From assembly GCA_036971715.1 (NCBI GenBank), contig JAVHJL010000007.1:62001-126000 (forward strand): a stretch of DNA of 64,000 nucleotides, written 5' to 3'. Below, piece after piece: positions 10,056-22,495 of this stretch. Under the pieces are notes generated by a model that worked only from the letters and a program-made list of their open reading frames with translations, was not told the origin of the DNA and did not search any database. The DNA is from Arthrobotrys musiformis (lineage: Eukaryota; Ascomycota; Orbiliomycetes; Orbiliales; Orbiliaceae). The translations under genes were made by a program, and so were the position numbers. Numbering within the stretch: the first letter of the stretch is position 1; each line of letters begins with the position of its first letter.

Positions 10056-13000
10056 ATGGCTTCTAGCGACGCGACTTCTGCGCCATTGGCGGAGTACTTC
10101 TGGATTGCTGGAATGGACACCAACTCCTATTGGACTTCCCAACCCCCAAAGACCATACAAACAACGCAACCCCCAGTTCGAGGGAGTCTTATCGCTGAAG
10201 ACCTGTCCGAAGCTGGAGAACCAGAAGACCAAGTATATCCTGCCCGCGACGATTCGTTGGGGTTCCGCCCCCAGCTGGATAAGAGAAGCTCTGATAAGAT
10301 CGACCATGTCTCTTCAGGGGTCCAAGCAAGTGGTTTTTTGGACAGCAACAGATCGTCTGCTATAGCGGAAGCTGTCGTTGGTGATGGCCTAGGTTCGAGG
10401 ATGTCGACCCTTTCTACAAATTCCGCCAGTCCAAGCTTCGCAGACACAAAACGATCAAGTCAGAGCAGCAATGCAACAATCATTGCGAATAATTCAAACG
10501 GGCAGCCGCGACAGTCCAACAGCAGCCATGGAGATACTTTCGCCCACCTCCCCCATCTAGGAATCGGCGATTTCGATTTCGATACTGCTCTTCGGAAATT
10601 CGCAACTGAACGGGAGAACTTCCTGGAAGACCTCTCCTTTTCAGCTGGAGAAGTCCAACATCAACCTAAGAAACCGCCTCCCGTAAACCCACGAATTCAG
10701 AAGGTCATGGACGGGAATAGCAACTCTTCTGGTCTCACGAAAAGTGGTTCCCTACGACGGCGTATATCCTTGCGTGATCTCAACTCTATGCGAAGGGCGC
10801 CCTCAGTGGTAAATCGAGCGGGTGAGTCGCATTGTAGAAATTGAACTTGACGGGGTGTTAGATCTCATCTTAATACAAATGTTTTACCTAAATTAGCCTC
10901 CATACGAACGTCGAAGCGATTATCGAACTATAATTCTGTCATTCAAGTTCCAGAGCCTCTTGCTATGGACCCCAAGATGCACCCACTTAAGCGGAAGTTT
11001 GAACCGGTTCTTCTAGATAGATATCCCCCAAGATCAAGCGAATCGACAGAGCTACGGATATCGTTCCCTGATTTTGTACCAATGCAAGTATCGCAATTTT
11101 AAAATTGTATGGACGGTTTCGTTATCCAGGTCTAACCGAGATACCCAGGTTTGCGTTTCCAAATGACATCAACATAGTGTCGGCCGATGAAAGGCCCCGG
11201 TCCACCTGGCATGGTTTTGTAATGGCAACCCCCTTTCCCCTTTCCCCGGGGCATTTTCATCGCGAGCACCCTCTGACCTAAATCTGCTTAGTGTATGACT
11301 GGTGGCGATAATTCAAGACTCTACGGAATTTGCATATTGATATGGATCCCACTAAACCAAAAGGCGGCGGAAGATGTTGAGCGCCAATGCGAAGACTGGC
11401 GGCGTGATAATATGAGTCCCGAGGAGAGGGAGTTGGCTAGCAGTCTAGGGGAGAGGTTAGTCACTTGTTAGCAGGAATACTAGATATTTTCATCGAGATA
11501 GCTGACATTTGATGTGGTGCCCAGACTCGCAAGTGAAAGGGCAAAGCTCTCCAGGCTCCTGGCTCAGCTGCCATCCGTTGTTTCGGACCCGAAAGCCAGG
11601 GAGGCCCTTGATGACGAGATTAATGCGACCGAAGAAAAGATCAGTTTGATGGCAGACCTCCTTCGCCCTGTTCGGCATGGGGCTGCTTCTAAGATCGAGG
11701 GACTAACCGACGGGGAAAGTGGGCTTTGGATACCCCGAGCTTATGGAGTGCTTGGGAAAGATCCAGCACTGACATCCTTCTACAAAGAATGGCTAAAGGC
11801 TGTTGTTGTGCCTATGGTCGATGGCTGGGTTACCCAAGTACCTACATCTTCGCCAAAGGTTGGGATGTGGCAGCCGCTTGAAAGGTACTTTCCAGCCTCA
11901 GTTTTCGTTGGGATTTGACTAACCCGAAACTCAGGTATGTTGTCAATCTATGTGACGAGGCAATGATGCCGGTCACTTCAAAGACTCAAGTTGAACTCGC
12001 AATTCGGGAGTTACATCTTTATGCGCGGAAGGAGGCGCTAAACGAAGTTCCTGGGTCTCGGAACGTCGATCTTTATCCATTGTTTAGATCGTTAACTCTG
12101 GAAAATATTATTACACTTTTCGAGGTATGTTCTCAAAGAAAAAGAAAGAAAGAAAAAGAAGTAAAATATGTTATGCTGCACATCTTCAGTCCTTCTAATC
12201 AGTGGAACAGTATTGTCTAGCAGAATCTAGAATAATTTTGCTATCATCAAGTACAACAATGTTGACGCTGGCGTCCAGTACTTTGCTACATTTGCTGTAT
12301 CCATTTACGTGGGCGGGTATTTACATACCAATACTGCCTGCAAGACTGCTGTCAGCGATAGAGGTTCGTTTCTAACCCGCCCGCCTTTGAATATCTGAAT
12401 CGACCCTGAACGGAACAAATGGCATAGGCACCTTGTCCCTACATTGTTGGCGTAGAAAAGCGCTATGAGAAGCTCGAATTCCCAGAGGATGGGTGTGTCG
12501 TTTGTGATTTAGACGACAATTCCATCCTTTCCTATGCGGAGCCAACGAGGCTCCCCAAACAACAACGTAGGAAACTTATGGCCTTGCTGCAACTCGCAGC
12601 CCCCCACCACAATCGCTTCGGAGTTGATGTCGGCCCCCCTGTTTACGCGGCGGAAACGTTTCCTTACAACTCATTTGCAGCTGAGAATGCGAGCATATTC
12701 TCCCCAAATCCCTCCCCATCTATGCTTGCTAAATTGGTCTCGTTGCCTTCAAACTCCTTCGGTGACTTGGCTGCATCACCAGGTAGTTACCGGCGACCAG
12801 TTTTCAATGTATTCCTTCAAGCCCGAATGTTGGGCCGCCCACAAGAACTCCGCCCAACTACCAGCGGGACCATAAAGGGCGGAAACCCCCCTTCGCCAAA
12901 TTCTCCAAGGTCAGGGTTGGGGTCATCGTCTTCTCGCGCCGAGTCCGGAAACACCCTAACCGCAACTCTCCGGGGGAAGCGGTCCGGAAATTTCGAAACT

Positions 13001-14074
13001 CTAGCCCAACGAAGGAGTTCTTCTTTTGGGGTAGATAGGCAGGTGCCAAATCTACGCCGCCCAAGCGTGCCATTTACAAACCATTCGCCATCCCCATCAA
13101 CGTCATCGTTGGTTGAAACAGGATCTACATACAACCAATACCCACCGTCAGTATATACTCCATCAACCCTCGCAGCATCAACCATCATACCTCAGATGCT
13201 CGTACAGCCCGTTCGCGACACAGCTACTACGAAGTGGGTGGAAGGGCATTGCTTGCACTGGCAACCGGTGGACTTCGACTCTAGTTGTTCAATATGCGAA
13301 GAAAAGTCAGATGAGGGTTTGTACCACTGCACTGGTTAGTTTCCCTATCTGACACCCAAGGAATGCTCACGTTAGCTAACTGTCTTAGCTTGTAATGTTA
13401 TTGCTCACAACAGATGCTCTGGCTCGCTTTTCCTTCCATGCCCGGCTGCCTTCCACCCTGAGCAAGTGCGAGCAGCTTTTTTGCGTTGCTTTGCTAGCTT
13501 GCTCTATACATATCGTAGATTCATGCAACCGTCTTCCGGAGATCCGAAGAAAGGGGGTAAAATCTACAAGTTTAATATTGACGGCTTCATCCGGAGCTTA
13601 CCTGGAGATACGGGCGAATACGTGACCTTTCTAAACGAAACGCAAGCTTTCAACGAATTTATCGAAGAAAGAGAAAGTCTCCGTGCGGATGATCCAAAGA
13701 TAATGCTCTTCGAACAAGTTATAATGTCGAAAAAGAACCGTGGTCGGACTAATTTCTTCGGGAAGACAAGTATGACACCCTTCCTATTGTTTGAGGCATG
13801 AGTGCTAATACGAAGAATAGAAGATATATCCTATCTTAGCGATTCATCCGAACACCTCTGGAGAACCTGCAGTGTAGCCGTCCCGCTCTCCTCAAGGGCT
13901 CCCGGGGAGACCAAAGTTTTACCGAACCGTACGCCTGCGAAACTTGACCCAAATCTTATGAAAGAACCCCGTATCCAACATGGTGCTCCAAAGGTAAAAA
14001 CGGGGAAACCCACTAGAAAGCCTATTCCCTCCGGGCCAAGAATGGCAGATGCTCATCTGGCCGATATTCGGTGA
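10056..14074 (+). CDS. DENN (AEX-3) domain protein with C1 zinc finger
   Basis: Ten exons: 10056-10821, 10897-11083, 11149-11218, 11292-11455, 11525-11884, 11935-12124, 12211-12363, 12428-13334, 13389-13769, 13821-14074; 3432 nt, 1143 aa. Intron 2 (11084-11148) needs a GC donor. Residues 1 to about 255 are Ser-rich, with the motif GDFDFDTALRKFATERENF. The upstream-DENN part follows (FPDFVPMFAFPND..WHGF, LYGICILIWIPLN), then central DENN (LENIITLFE, RIILLSSSTTMLTLAS, CVVCDLDDNSIL), a long Ser/Pro insert, a C1 finger near residues 895-945 (spaced Cys/His in SSCSICEEKS and HCTACNVIAHNRCSG), and a dDENN-like end. DENN proteins are exchange factors for Rab GTPases, and C1 fingers bind lipids or proteins at membranes. 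A role in endosomal or secretory Rab activation is inferred. It converges on the PP2C gene, 924 bp away. Confidence 0.93.
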
Positions 14075-14998
14075 AATACTACGCACTCCCCCATGGCCTT
14101 CCCTGGGCCGGGGACTCTAACTTGGAGTCGGGTTGGTTTTGCAAATTTTCAATGTCTCTGGGGCAAGCTGCGCATGGGAAATATCTATTCATCATACATA
14201 TCCCTGCTTTATATTTTCATCCAGCCATCTTCTTTAACCTAAGTTGCGTTCATCTAAGAACATTTGGTTTCCTATGCATATTTGGTATACCACGGAGAAG
14301 ATAGGAGTTATGGTGCCGTCGTTTTGCTCCTTTATTGGTTTGGGTCTGTTACACCGGCCGTACCCACCATTATTTCTCATTACATCCTTTTCAAACTTTT
14401 TTATTTGATGAGTAGTTAAAATCGCTAGGACTAGGCTGGAACCTACTTACCTCTGCACTCGAGATACCTTCAACCCATTGGATCTGGATACTTAATTGAT
14501 TAATATTAGAATTTTAACCGTGCCCCCGGTTTTTATTTTGTTTCTGGGGATAGCACCCTTATCAAGAATAATGAGGCTCTCCTACTCTAGTTCCAAGGCC
14601 CCTCATACGCTGCGACTTTCCCTGTCTTAGGTCTAAAACATATTGCTGAAGGTGCCAAGACCGCCACAATTCATACCGTCGTGCTTACAAAGTATAAAAG
14701 CCCTCTAGAAAATAGCTCGGTACCTTTGGGTAGAAGGCCTCTGGAAGGGCCCCGGGAAGGGGAACTCGGTTGAGCTTGGGATCAGATGCGCAATAGTTCA
14801 AGGGAAGTTATTAGAACGGCTAGAATTGGAACGATTCACTAGAGGTATAAATAAGAATGTATGTACGGGAAGTTTCCTGCACGAACGACAATATGCAAGA
14901 CATTCACCACGAAGGGTTTCACTGACAGGACTTAGAAGAGAGACAGGGAGGGTTATATTGGGGGCGGGATCTAAGCTTCATTGTGACTTGCAACATGG
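14075..14998. other. intergenic between convergent genes
   Basis: 3' flanks of the DENN gene (+) and the PP2C gene (-). No open frame with coding character. Both transcripts probably end here. Confidence 0.55.
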
Positions 14999-16827
14999 CT
15001 ATTTCTTCTCTATTCCTTCTGACGGTTTCGAAGCGTTCTCTTCCGTGATCGTGGTGGTTTTCGAAGGACCAACTTCTCCGCTATCGGTGCCCTGGCCGCC
15101 TTTCAGTGTGGCATCCTTGTCCAAAGCCTCTGTGTCTTTCTCTTCGTCGTAGTCAAACATCTCTGTATCGTTAGAGTCGGTAAGAACTTCGGAGCCATCA
15201 CCAAGCATGATTATCCTTCCCCCCTCGCGAGTTGTGTTAATTGTGATGCCATATGTTTTAATTGACCCGTCCTCCTCCTCTTCGAAATTAGCATAATAGC
15301 TCTGAGGGCGAAACCCGTGAGTTTTAGGTTGAGCTGTATATCGTTGCCAAAGGATAGTTAGCATGCTGGTGTTGGTCAAGAAATAACACTGTGGATGCAG
15401 TGCTCCACAAAGAGGGACTTGCCATACTCTGGCGGCGCACAGGGGCCGTCTCCGTCGGCTACTCTCTTTGCAACCATATCATACCATTCCTCCTTCGTTT
15501 TACCCCTCAAGAATGCGACTATGGCAATAGTCATATTATCGCAACCAACGCCACCGTTTTCGCTCGAAGGAGCTAGACAATTATCCATCATATTTTCGCA
15601 AATTTTTTGTAGTTCTTGTTTCTCCACGATTCCCCGTCGTACAAACTCAATAACGGCTTGGGAAGATTGGCAGTCCCATATGCCTGTCGAATTGCAGATG
15701 TTAATAAAAGCATCACGCTTGCGCTAAAAGCGTGAACGGCTTACCGTCGCAAGCGATGACCATGAACTCGTCATCATCTGAGAAATCGTGAATAACCACG
15801 TCAGGGAATGAAGTGACAATTTGTTGCTCCGGAGGCAAGTCAGCACTCTTCTTGAACTCGAAGTCTCCAATAGCTCTAGACAAAGCTAGATTGCCGTTAA
15901 CCCGACCAAAGTCAACAAATCCTCCCGCAGCCGTTATGCGAGCCTTTTCGCCTATTTAATCAATAGTCAACAGGTCGTTGTTGTTAGCAAGAGTTCTGGA
16001 GGTGACTTTGTTCTATCTCGGCTAGCGTAACCAAATTGAGGGGCAGGAGGAGGATGGTATTGTTTCGGTGGTTTCTAACCTTCGTTCTGAGGCTTATGAT
16101 CAAAGGAGAGAGGTTTAGCTCTCCCCTTGACACCTAAAACGGTACGAGAGTCGCCTGCATTTGCCTGGGGAATAAATATGGGTGAGATTGTCTCTTCGGA
16201 AAGTAGTAGAGAAAAGGTTTTATAAACTCACGACGAATATCTTATCGGCAGTTACGATGGCTGTTGAAGCGGTGCAGCCCGAGATTTCGTCGGTGTATTT
16301 CGGGTCTATAGGTTTGGAACGATGATATTAGATGGTTGTTTCTGCGGGTATGTTGGAGGCAGGCTCTTTCTTACCTTGTAAGATAGCTCTATCGCATGCA
16401 AGGAAACCATCCTTCATTGCCTTTTCAAAATTACCCGTAGGGAAGTCGGATTGTTTAGCTATTATTTTGTGGACGTTCTGGCCACTAAACAAAGCTACAC
16501 CATCACCACCGTGACCGTCGTAAACCCCGAAGAAGCTTACGCGATTTTGTACAGTCGTTTTTTCGGTCTTTTCGTCGGGTTGGAGATCGAGGATCGCAGC
16601 ATGCGCATCTTCCATACTTATGCGCCATCCTTGCATCGAAGAGAGTCCAAAATAGAGCCTGTCATCTTCCCCATGCTCCGATAACTGTGCGGTAGATAAT
16701 TTGTTAGGAAGACTGCAAAGAGAGCTGAAGGATGGCACACTGATGTTGCAGTATGGCAGGATACGAGGGGTGTCATATGGGGAGGCCCTACCTTCTCAAC
16801 AACCGGTTCTGATAAGGTCTGGCCCAT
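14999..16827 (-). CDS. PTC2: type 2C protein phosphatase (PTC2/PTC3-like)
   Basis: Seven exons: 16827-16792, 16684-16375, 16305-16232, 16164-16080, 15951-15745, 15683-15423, 15333-14999; 1308 nt, 435 aa. The start MGQTLSEPV carries a potential N-myristoylation Gly2, usual for fungal PTC2/3. PP2C motifs in order: GWRISMEDAHAAILDL, FFGVYDGHGG (metal-binding Asp-Gly-His), GCTASTAIVTADKIFVANAGDSR, LSRAIGDFEFK, EFMVIACDGIWDC, GVGCDNMTIAIVAFL. A Glu/Asp-rich tail of about 110 residues follows. PTC2/3 enzymes are Mg/Mn-dependent Ser/Thr phosphatases that switch off Hog1 MAPK, Rad53 and Ire1 signalling in yeast. The last intron (15334-15422) is best explained with a GC donor, which yields GPCAPPEYAQ as in homologues; a GT alternative three codons downstream is possible but matches less well. 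Confidence 0.95.
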
Positions 16828-18057
16828 GTTGGTTATTCAGGTAGGGTGTTAACTTTAGAGACGAATGGAGTCGGAGGCGGGGTAGGAACGAAGACTTTCT
16901 ATCTAAGTCTGATACTCGGGATGTATGGATTGAATGTGATGGACTTTGTAGTCGAGCTGGAGCTAGTTGGTCCGGAGCAAGCAATTTATCGAGATAAGGT
17001 TCTTTTCTTGGTGGTTTCTTTCTTTCCTTCCCTTTAATTAATATTTTTTTTTGACTGTCTCGGGGTTTCCGACTTTTGTGCTGAACGCAAGAACGGCGGG
17101 CGGGAGGGGTTTTTTTTTTGTTATTATTATTATTATTGGAACGAGAGGGTCAAGGACGAAGACGAAGGGAAAAAAAGAAATGGTGGAGGAGCGAAAGGGG
17201 AGAGGGAGATGGCGAGCTGTGCACAGAGTTTCCAGAGGTTCTCCTTGCTGATTAATGATCTAGCTGCCTGGCTACCTGCTTAAGTAGGTACCTGCTGCTG
17301 TTGACTAAGATGCGTGGGAAGGATTCGGAAGTTCTGGAAGATGTGAACGGTGATAGTGATAAGCGGGGTTGGAACGGAAAGAAGCACGCAGTCTGGCAGG
17401 CCGGATTCGCACTTGGGGCTTTCTGGCGGTGGTGTCTGGCTGTGAGCGATCCTTCTCGCGGTTTTACAGGCTGCGTTCCCGTCCCCGAATGAGTTTCTGG
17501 CAGGAGCAACTGGTCGTGTGAGGTGAAGTCCGAGGCGGGAGAGGAGGAGAGAGAGGGAGAGAGAGGGAAAGAGAGGGAGTATTGGAAGTGCTTAGCAGAC
17601 AGACAGTTACCTAGTTAAGTTTGGTGGCGGTGGTCGATAGCGTGCGCCAATGCAGAGTTTTAATCAAACACCCGTTGCAAACATAAAATAGGTGTATATA
17701 TTACGGGTAAGTGTAAAATAAGAGCTCTGATCTAGAATACAATGTGACATCGATCATGCCATCATATCTATCGTGAAGGTCGACAAGTTGATCGGGGGAA
17801 GGAGAATAATGATAATTAAGGAGAACAAGAAGGAGAACAAGAAGAAGAAGAACAAGAAGAGGAGGGGAAGGGGGGAAGGGGGGAAGGGGGGGGGGATGCT
17901 TTTATCGGACGAAAACGAATCGAATCAAATACAAATTAATTCACATAACTTTTTAGAGCTTTCTTTTCTCGTCTTCGCAGCGATATTGCATTGCATTCCA
18001 TCGAATTGCATCTCATGCACTCGCTTGAGCACCCTCGGATATCCTCAGGGCTTTTCG
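16828..18057. other. intergenic, PTC2 promoter and AVT-like gene 3' flank
   Basis: It holds a TTA triplet run (17120-17137), GA-rich tracts (17540-17580) and a strong purine strand tract at 17818-17897 that ends in G runs (AAG/AGG then GGGGAA). That tract may form triplex or G-quadruplex structures. No gene is supported. Confidence 0.5.
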
Positions 18058-20498
18058 TCACCACTCACAAGTCACCGTCTTCTCATTGCCTTCCACTATC
18101 TTAACCACAGCCTGGACCAGGCTGATCAGTAGAACAGAGGTCCCGAAGCCCACACAACCCCATGCCAAAGCTGTTCTCCAGCTACGGGTCGACAGTTTGA
18201 TATAGCAAAGTGGCGGGAGAATGTATGCCAACGCACACGCCGAAGTTGCTCCGATAAGCTCGAACACTGCGCCGAGATCACAGGTAAAAAGGGAAATCAA
18301 CAGAGCCGAAAGTACCAAACCCCTATAAAACAATATTAGAAACCACAGGCACCCGATATATGTTGATGTCCATCCCATCTGGGTGTGCGAGCCTACGTTG
18401 TAAACATAATGTGGCGCTTCATTTCGAAGGGGGCCCCTGGATACCAATAACCGAGCATGACCTAAGAATTATATCGAGGCCGTTAGTCAATCATCAATCT
18501 AAACCCTATATACCTAGCCTTTGTACTGCCAACCAAGGCATCCTACCTCTCTACACACAAACGCCTCGAGAGGCAAGGTCGTCAACATGTTCAACCCGAA
18601 GCAACTATTCGGAAATGGATTCTTTAGTCCGCGATCCGATCGAGGGGCTATAGATACACCCAAAACTTACAATCGGGCGATGTTGACCATTAAGTTGGAG
18701 TTTGGAAAGTTGTTGAGAACGTTCCCCATGGTCTTGTCCCCAAAAGTTAAGAATCCGGCGAAGGCCATTCCCATACAGGCAACCATTGAAATCCCGGTCG
18801 AATAGTGCGTCACTCGAGCGAAGCGATCGAGGGTTGGCTTTCGTAATGAGCCGTAGATTAAAAGAGAGTTATGGTCTTAAATTCTGCGCGTTAGCCTAGA
18901 TCTTCCCGGGGGGAAGGGCAAGTTGGGTACTCGGAAGTGACTTACGACAGACAAAGGCTATAGGGTACACAGCATAGGAAAGGATATTTCGTTAGTATGA
19001 TTGTTTTTTTCAACCCTGTGGATACCCGAGCTCGCCGTCTCGGGCCGCTATTTGTTTAACGCATGGAAGAGGATGTTTCTGATCCCTACCAAAGCTAATG
19101 ACACCGATGGCCTGGAATACACCGGAGTTCAGGGTGAGCAGTGGCCCTGAAAGGGTCCCCCTCAACTCCTTTGCGACAAAGAAACCTTGGGTAACAACCG
19201 TTACGACGATGACAAGCATACTCACAAGGGCCAATGCTGAAGCCTTTGCGAGCTATGAAGGGGAAGAAAGCTTCGGTTAGGAATACTTCGAGAATTGAAT
19301 AAAGGAGTAATGCACCGTGGCTAACCTTTGCGATGTCTCGGTACAAGCTCAAAGGATATGATATTCCGACGACACATAGTACGATAACAGCTCTTCGATT
19401 TGTTAAAAGCCAGAGAACGGACATATCCTTCAGACCGGGGAAAATTGCTGCCATAACGTGAGGGATAGTGTCACCAATAATGATACAAAATGCAATCATC
19501 CCACCGAAGGCGCTATTGAGAGGAAATTAGCGAATGCATTTAGATTCAACTGTTTATCCGAACTTACAAGGCCCACTGGGCTAGCTGTTGGTGGGAATTA
19601 GCGAAGGGGTGGTATTATGAGAGTAGGGCCGCAGGAGGTAGACCTTACAGATATAGATATTAAGCCCCATTTCCCAAAACATGCGCTCACTGTGGATTGG
19701 AACGAATTTGCTCCGGAAAGTTTGGAGTTTATCACTATCAAATTGATTGTCCAATCGACCTTGAAGGGTAAAATCGAAGGTGGGGACGGTTAGATATAGA
19801 GTCAAGTAGCATCTCATCTTTGTACAAGTGAGCACGTACTAGGAAGGTTAAAACTACTAAAAGAATCACACCCGTTGCAAGGCCTGCTTGTTTGAACGCA
19901 TACGGTTGACCTAAAATCGACGCCATGCGTGAGTCCAATGATGGCAAAAAACCCAAAGCGACTCGGTTCGTGTGCATACCAATGATTCCTGCCCCTCTGT
20001 CGCATCCTATCAGTATATAGTCATTTGTTTGCAATGCCATGCTCGTTACTCCTGGGCTCACATTATCGAGTTTGCCATGTTCATAAAGGCCATTTTCATC
20101 CCACTTCTCGAGGCAGGGTCTTCAAAGCCGTCAATATCCAACCCAGCAACTACTACGGATGGTGCCGCGATATTTGTCAAGAGAGGTGCCGTCCCCCCCT
20201 CGACTGCATGCGCAAAGTCATCGTCGTCGGATGAATTTAGAAAGTCTTCGTCGTACGTCCAACGTTCGTCGTTATCCCGATTGGCAAGGCTAGCAGCGGT
20301 AGAATCCACGAGTTCGTCGTCGACGTCGAACCGAACGAATCTTTTGGGTTGAGGAGCGGAAGGCTCCATTGGGGGCGATGAGGTAGATGGTGGAGGAAGT
20401 GTGACCTCGCCGACTAGGTCGGTGGACAGACGTCGGCTGCCGGGGGGCGACGGCGAGGAGACAAGGAAATGGTCTTCATTTTGTTGACTGCTTTTCAT
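18058..20498 (-). CDS. transmembrane amino-acid transporter, vacuolar AVT2/SLC38-like
   Basis: Twelve exons on the minus strand: 20498-20062, 19996-19980, 19910-19840, 19759-19649, 19584-19568, 19512-19326, 19252-19090, 18957-18946, 18875-18671, 18604-18547, 18461-18397, 18322-18058; 1608 nt, 535 aa, all GT/AG. Three exons are only 17, 17 and 12 nt long and restore family motifs exactly: ANSIIGAGIIGQPYAFKQAG, LAQWAFAFGG and AFVCHHNSLLIYGSL. Residues 1 to about 140 are a polar, Ser/Asp-rich cytosolic head. The rest has about eleven hydrophobic helices, ending with FELIGATSACALAYILPPLCYIK. The family (AAAP, Pfam Aa_trans) exports or imports neutral amino acids at the vacuole or plasma membrane with protons. 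The closest named relatives are yeast AVT2 and SLC38 carriers; the substrate is not predictable. It shares a 730 bp divergent promoter with RAE1. Confidence 0.93.
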
Positions 20499-21228
20499 TT
20501 CATTACGGGCACAGGCCTAATTGGCACAGCTGTCGCCCTTTGTGGTGTACGTAGAACGGCCTTGCGGTGATCGGGCCAAGTTAGCATCTGAGGGAGAATG
20601 GATGACATATAAAATCAGGGAGGCATATGCATACCTGCTCGAGGGGCTACCTATTATACCTCCTAGGCTTAGTACGTATACCAGGTACTTAGCTAACGGT
20701 ATATTATTATCAATAATAATACTTTATACCGACAGAATAAAATAAAATAAAATATAAAATAAAATAAAATAAAATAAAATAAAATAAAATAAAATAAAAT
20801 AAAAACAAAAAATAATAAAAATGAATATGTAGGTGTCTGTCAGAAGGTCCTTCCCTCCTGAGGTAATGCGACGTTTGCCGTTTGATTGGCTGCGGGCAGA
20901 GAGAACGGAGACTTGGATCCAAGCGCGTCGCTTTGCATCGCAACTTGGACAAAAAAGCGTGACTGCGACAACCTTCTTCCAGGATCCTTCTTTCTCTGTG
21001 ATTCACACGTCCACCTCCGCCCTCCGCCCTCCGCCCTCCGCCTCCACTTGCTCACCGGCTCCCTTCTGTCTCTCCTTATATCGTCTATCCACCCACCCAC
21101 CCATCCGTCCGTCACCACCACCACCACCACCACCATCATCGAACACCTCTCCATCTTACATCTTAGCACCCGCCGCCGCCAACGTGCTTCTCAAATCCCT
21201 TCACAAACGGAGTTCTGCTGGGTCCGAC
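20499..21228. promoter_or_regulatory. divergent promoter region of AVT-like gene and RAE1
   Basis: 730 bp between two head-to-head ATGs. It carries one AAAAT array (20736-20805), short GCCCTCC direct repeats near 21014-21042 and a CCACC/CACC tract near 21088-21137 in the likely RAE1 leader. Shared control is inferred from the arrangement. Confidence 0.5.
20736..20805. repeat. AAAAT pentanucleotide array
   Basis: About 14 near-perfect AAAAT units between the AVT-like gene and RAE1. The same unit recurs five times inside intron 1 of IPK1 (49373-49398). Confidence 0.95.
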
Positions 21229-22495
21229 ATGGCGAGCATATTTGGGAGTGCGGCGACGACCACCGCGGCTGCTGCTGCCCCAGCCAGCAGTACCCAGGGA
21301 GACTTGAAGGGAGATTTAGAGCTGGTTTCCCCTCCCGATGACAGCATTCAAGAAATCTCCTTCTCGCCGAATGCCGACATGTTGGCAGTCGCGTCATGGA
21401 ACAAGAAGGTCCAGATCTACGAAATACAACAGAACGGCAGTTCGGCCGGCAAGGCAATGTATGAACACGAGGGCCCGGTTTTATCGGTCTGCTGGTCTAA
21501 GGTAGGTCTCTAGGTCTCAGTTCTCAACCCTCAGTTTGGGGGGGGGGGTTTTTGGCAGTAGCTAACTCCCTTTGGCTCGCGAAACTGTAGGACGGATCCA
21601 AAATATTCTCCGGTGGTGCCGACAAAGCTGGTAGAATGTTCGATGCATCGACAGGCCAGAGTACACAGGTTGCTGCCCATGATGCTCCTGTCAGATGCGT
21701 CAAAGTTGTCGATATACCTGGCACCGCTGGTCCAATCCTTGTGACTGGGTCATGGGACAAAACCATCAAATATTGGGATTTGCGCTCTCAAGCCCCGGTC
21801 GTAACAGTAAATCTGCAAGACCGCTGCTATACCCTGGACACTGCGCTTAATCTCATGGTCGTTGGAACTGCCGATCGTTATATCGATATCTTCAATCTTT
21901 CGAACCCTGGAACCATATACAAGACCCTCCAGAGTCCCCTGAAATGGCAAACAAGAGTCGTGTCCTGTTTCCCGAATTCTAGCGGCTTTGCCATCGGAAG
22001 TATCGAAGGTAGATGTGCGATCCAGTATGTTGAGGAAAAGGACAACAGTTTGAACTTCTCGTTCAAATGCCACCGCGAAAACCCACCAAATCAACGGGAC
22101 ATCACGAATGTCTACTCTGTCAATGCAATTTCTTTCCACCCAACCCATGGAACCTTTTCCACGGCGGGTTCTGATGGCACATTTCATTTCTGGGATAAAG
22201 ATGCGAAACATCGACTAAAAGGGTAAGCTCACTATTTGGGATGCGATGAGACCGGTTGGATCGTTTGGGGCTAACTGTTTTTTTTTATGTTCTACGCAGG
22301 TACCCCGCTGTCGGAGGCACTATATCTTCGACTGCATTTAACCACAATGGTAGGATATTTGCCTACGCCGTCAGCTACGACTGGTCGAAGGGTTATCAGG
22401 GAAATACACAGGGCTATCCAAATAAAGTGATGCTTCACCCGGTGAAGGACGAAGAAGCCAAGCCTAGACCACCGCAAGGAGGAAAGAAGAGATGA
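21229..22495 (+). CDS. GLE2: RAE1/GLE2 WD40 mRNA export factor
   Basis: Three exons: 21229-21501, 21591-22222, 22300-22495; 1101 nt, 366 aa, the usual size for the family. The start MASIFGSAA is the first ATG that keeps the family N-terminus; an upstream frame is open but has no supported start. After an Ala-rich lead come seven WD40 repeats: DSIQEISFSPNADMLAVASWNKKVQIYE, a KIFSGGADKAGRMFD blade, LVTGSWDKTIKYWDLR, VVGTADRYIDIFNL, GFAIGSIEGRCAIQYV, GTFSTAGSDGTFHFWD and a FAYAVSYDW end. YPNKVMLHPV near the end is also typical. The protein docks at the nuclear pore through the GLEBS motif of Nup98-type nucleoporins (Nup116 in yeast) and works in poly(A) RNA export and spindle-checkpoint control. 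Confidence 0.97.
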
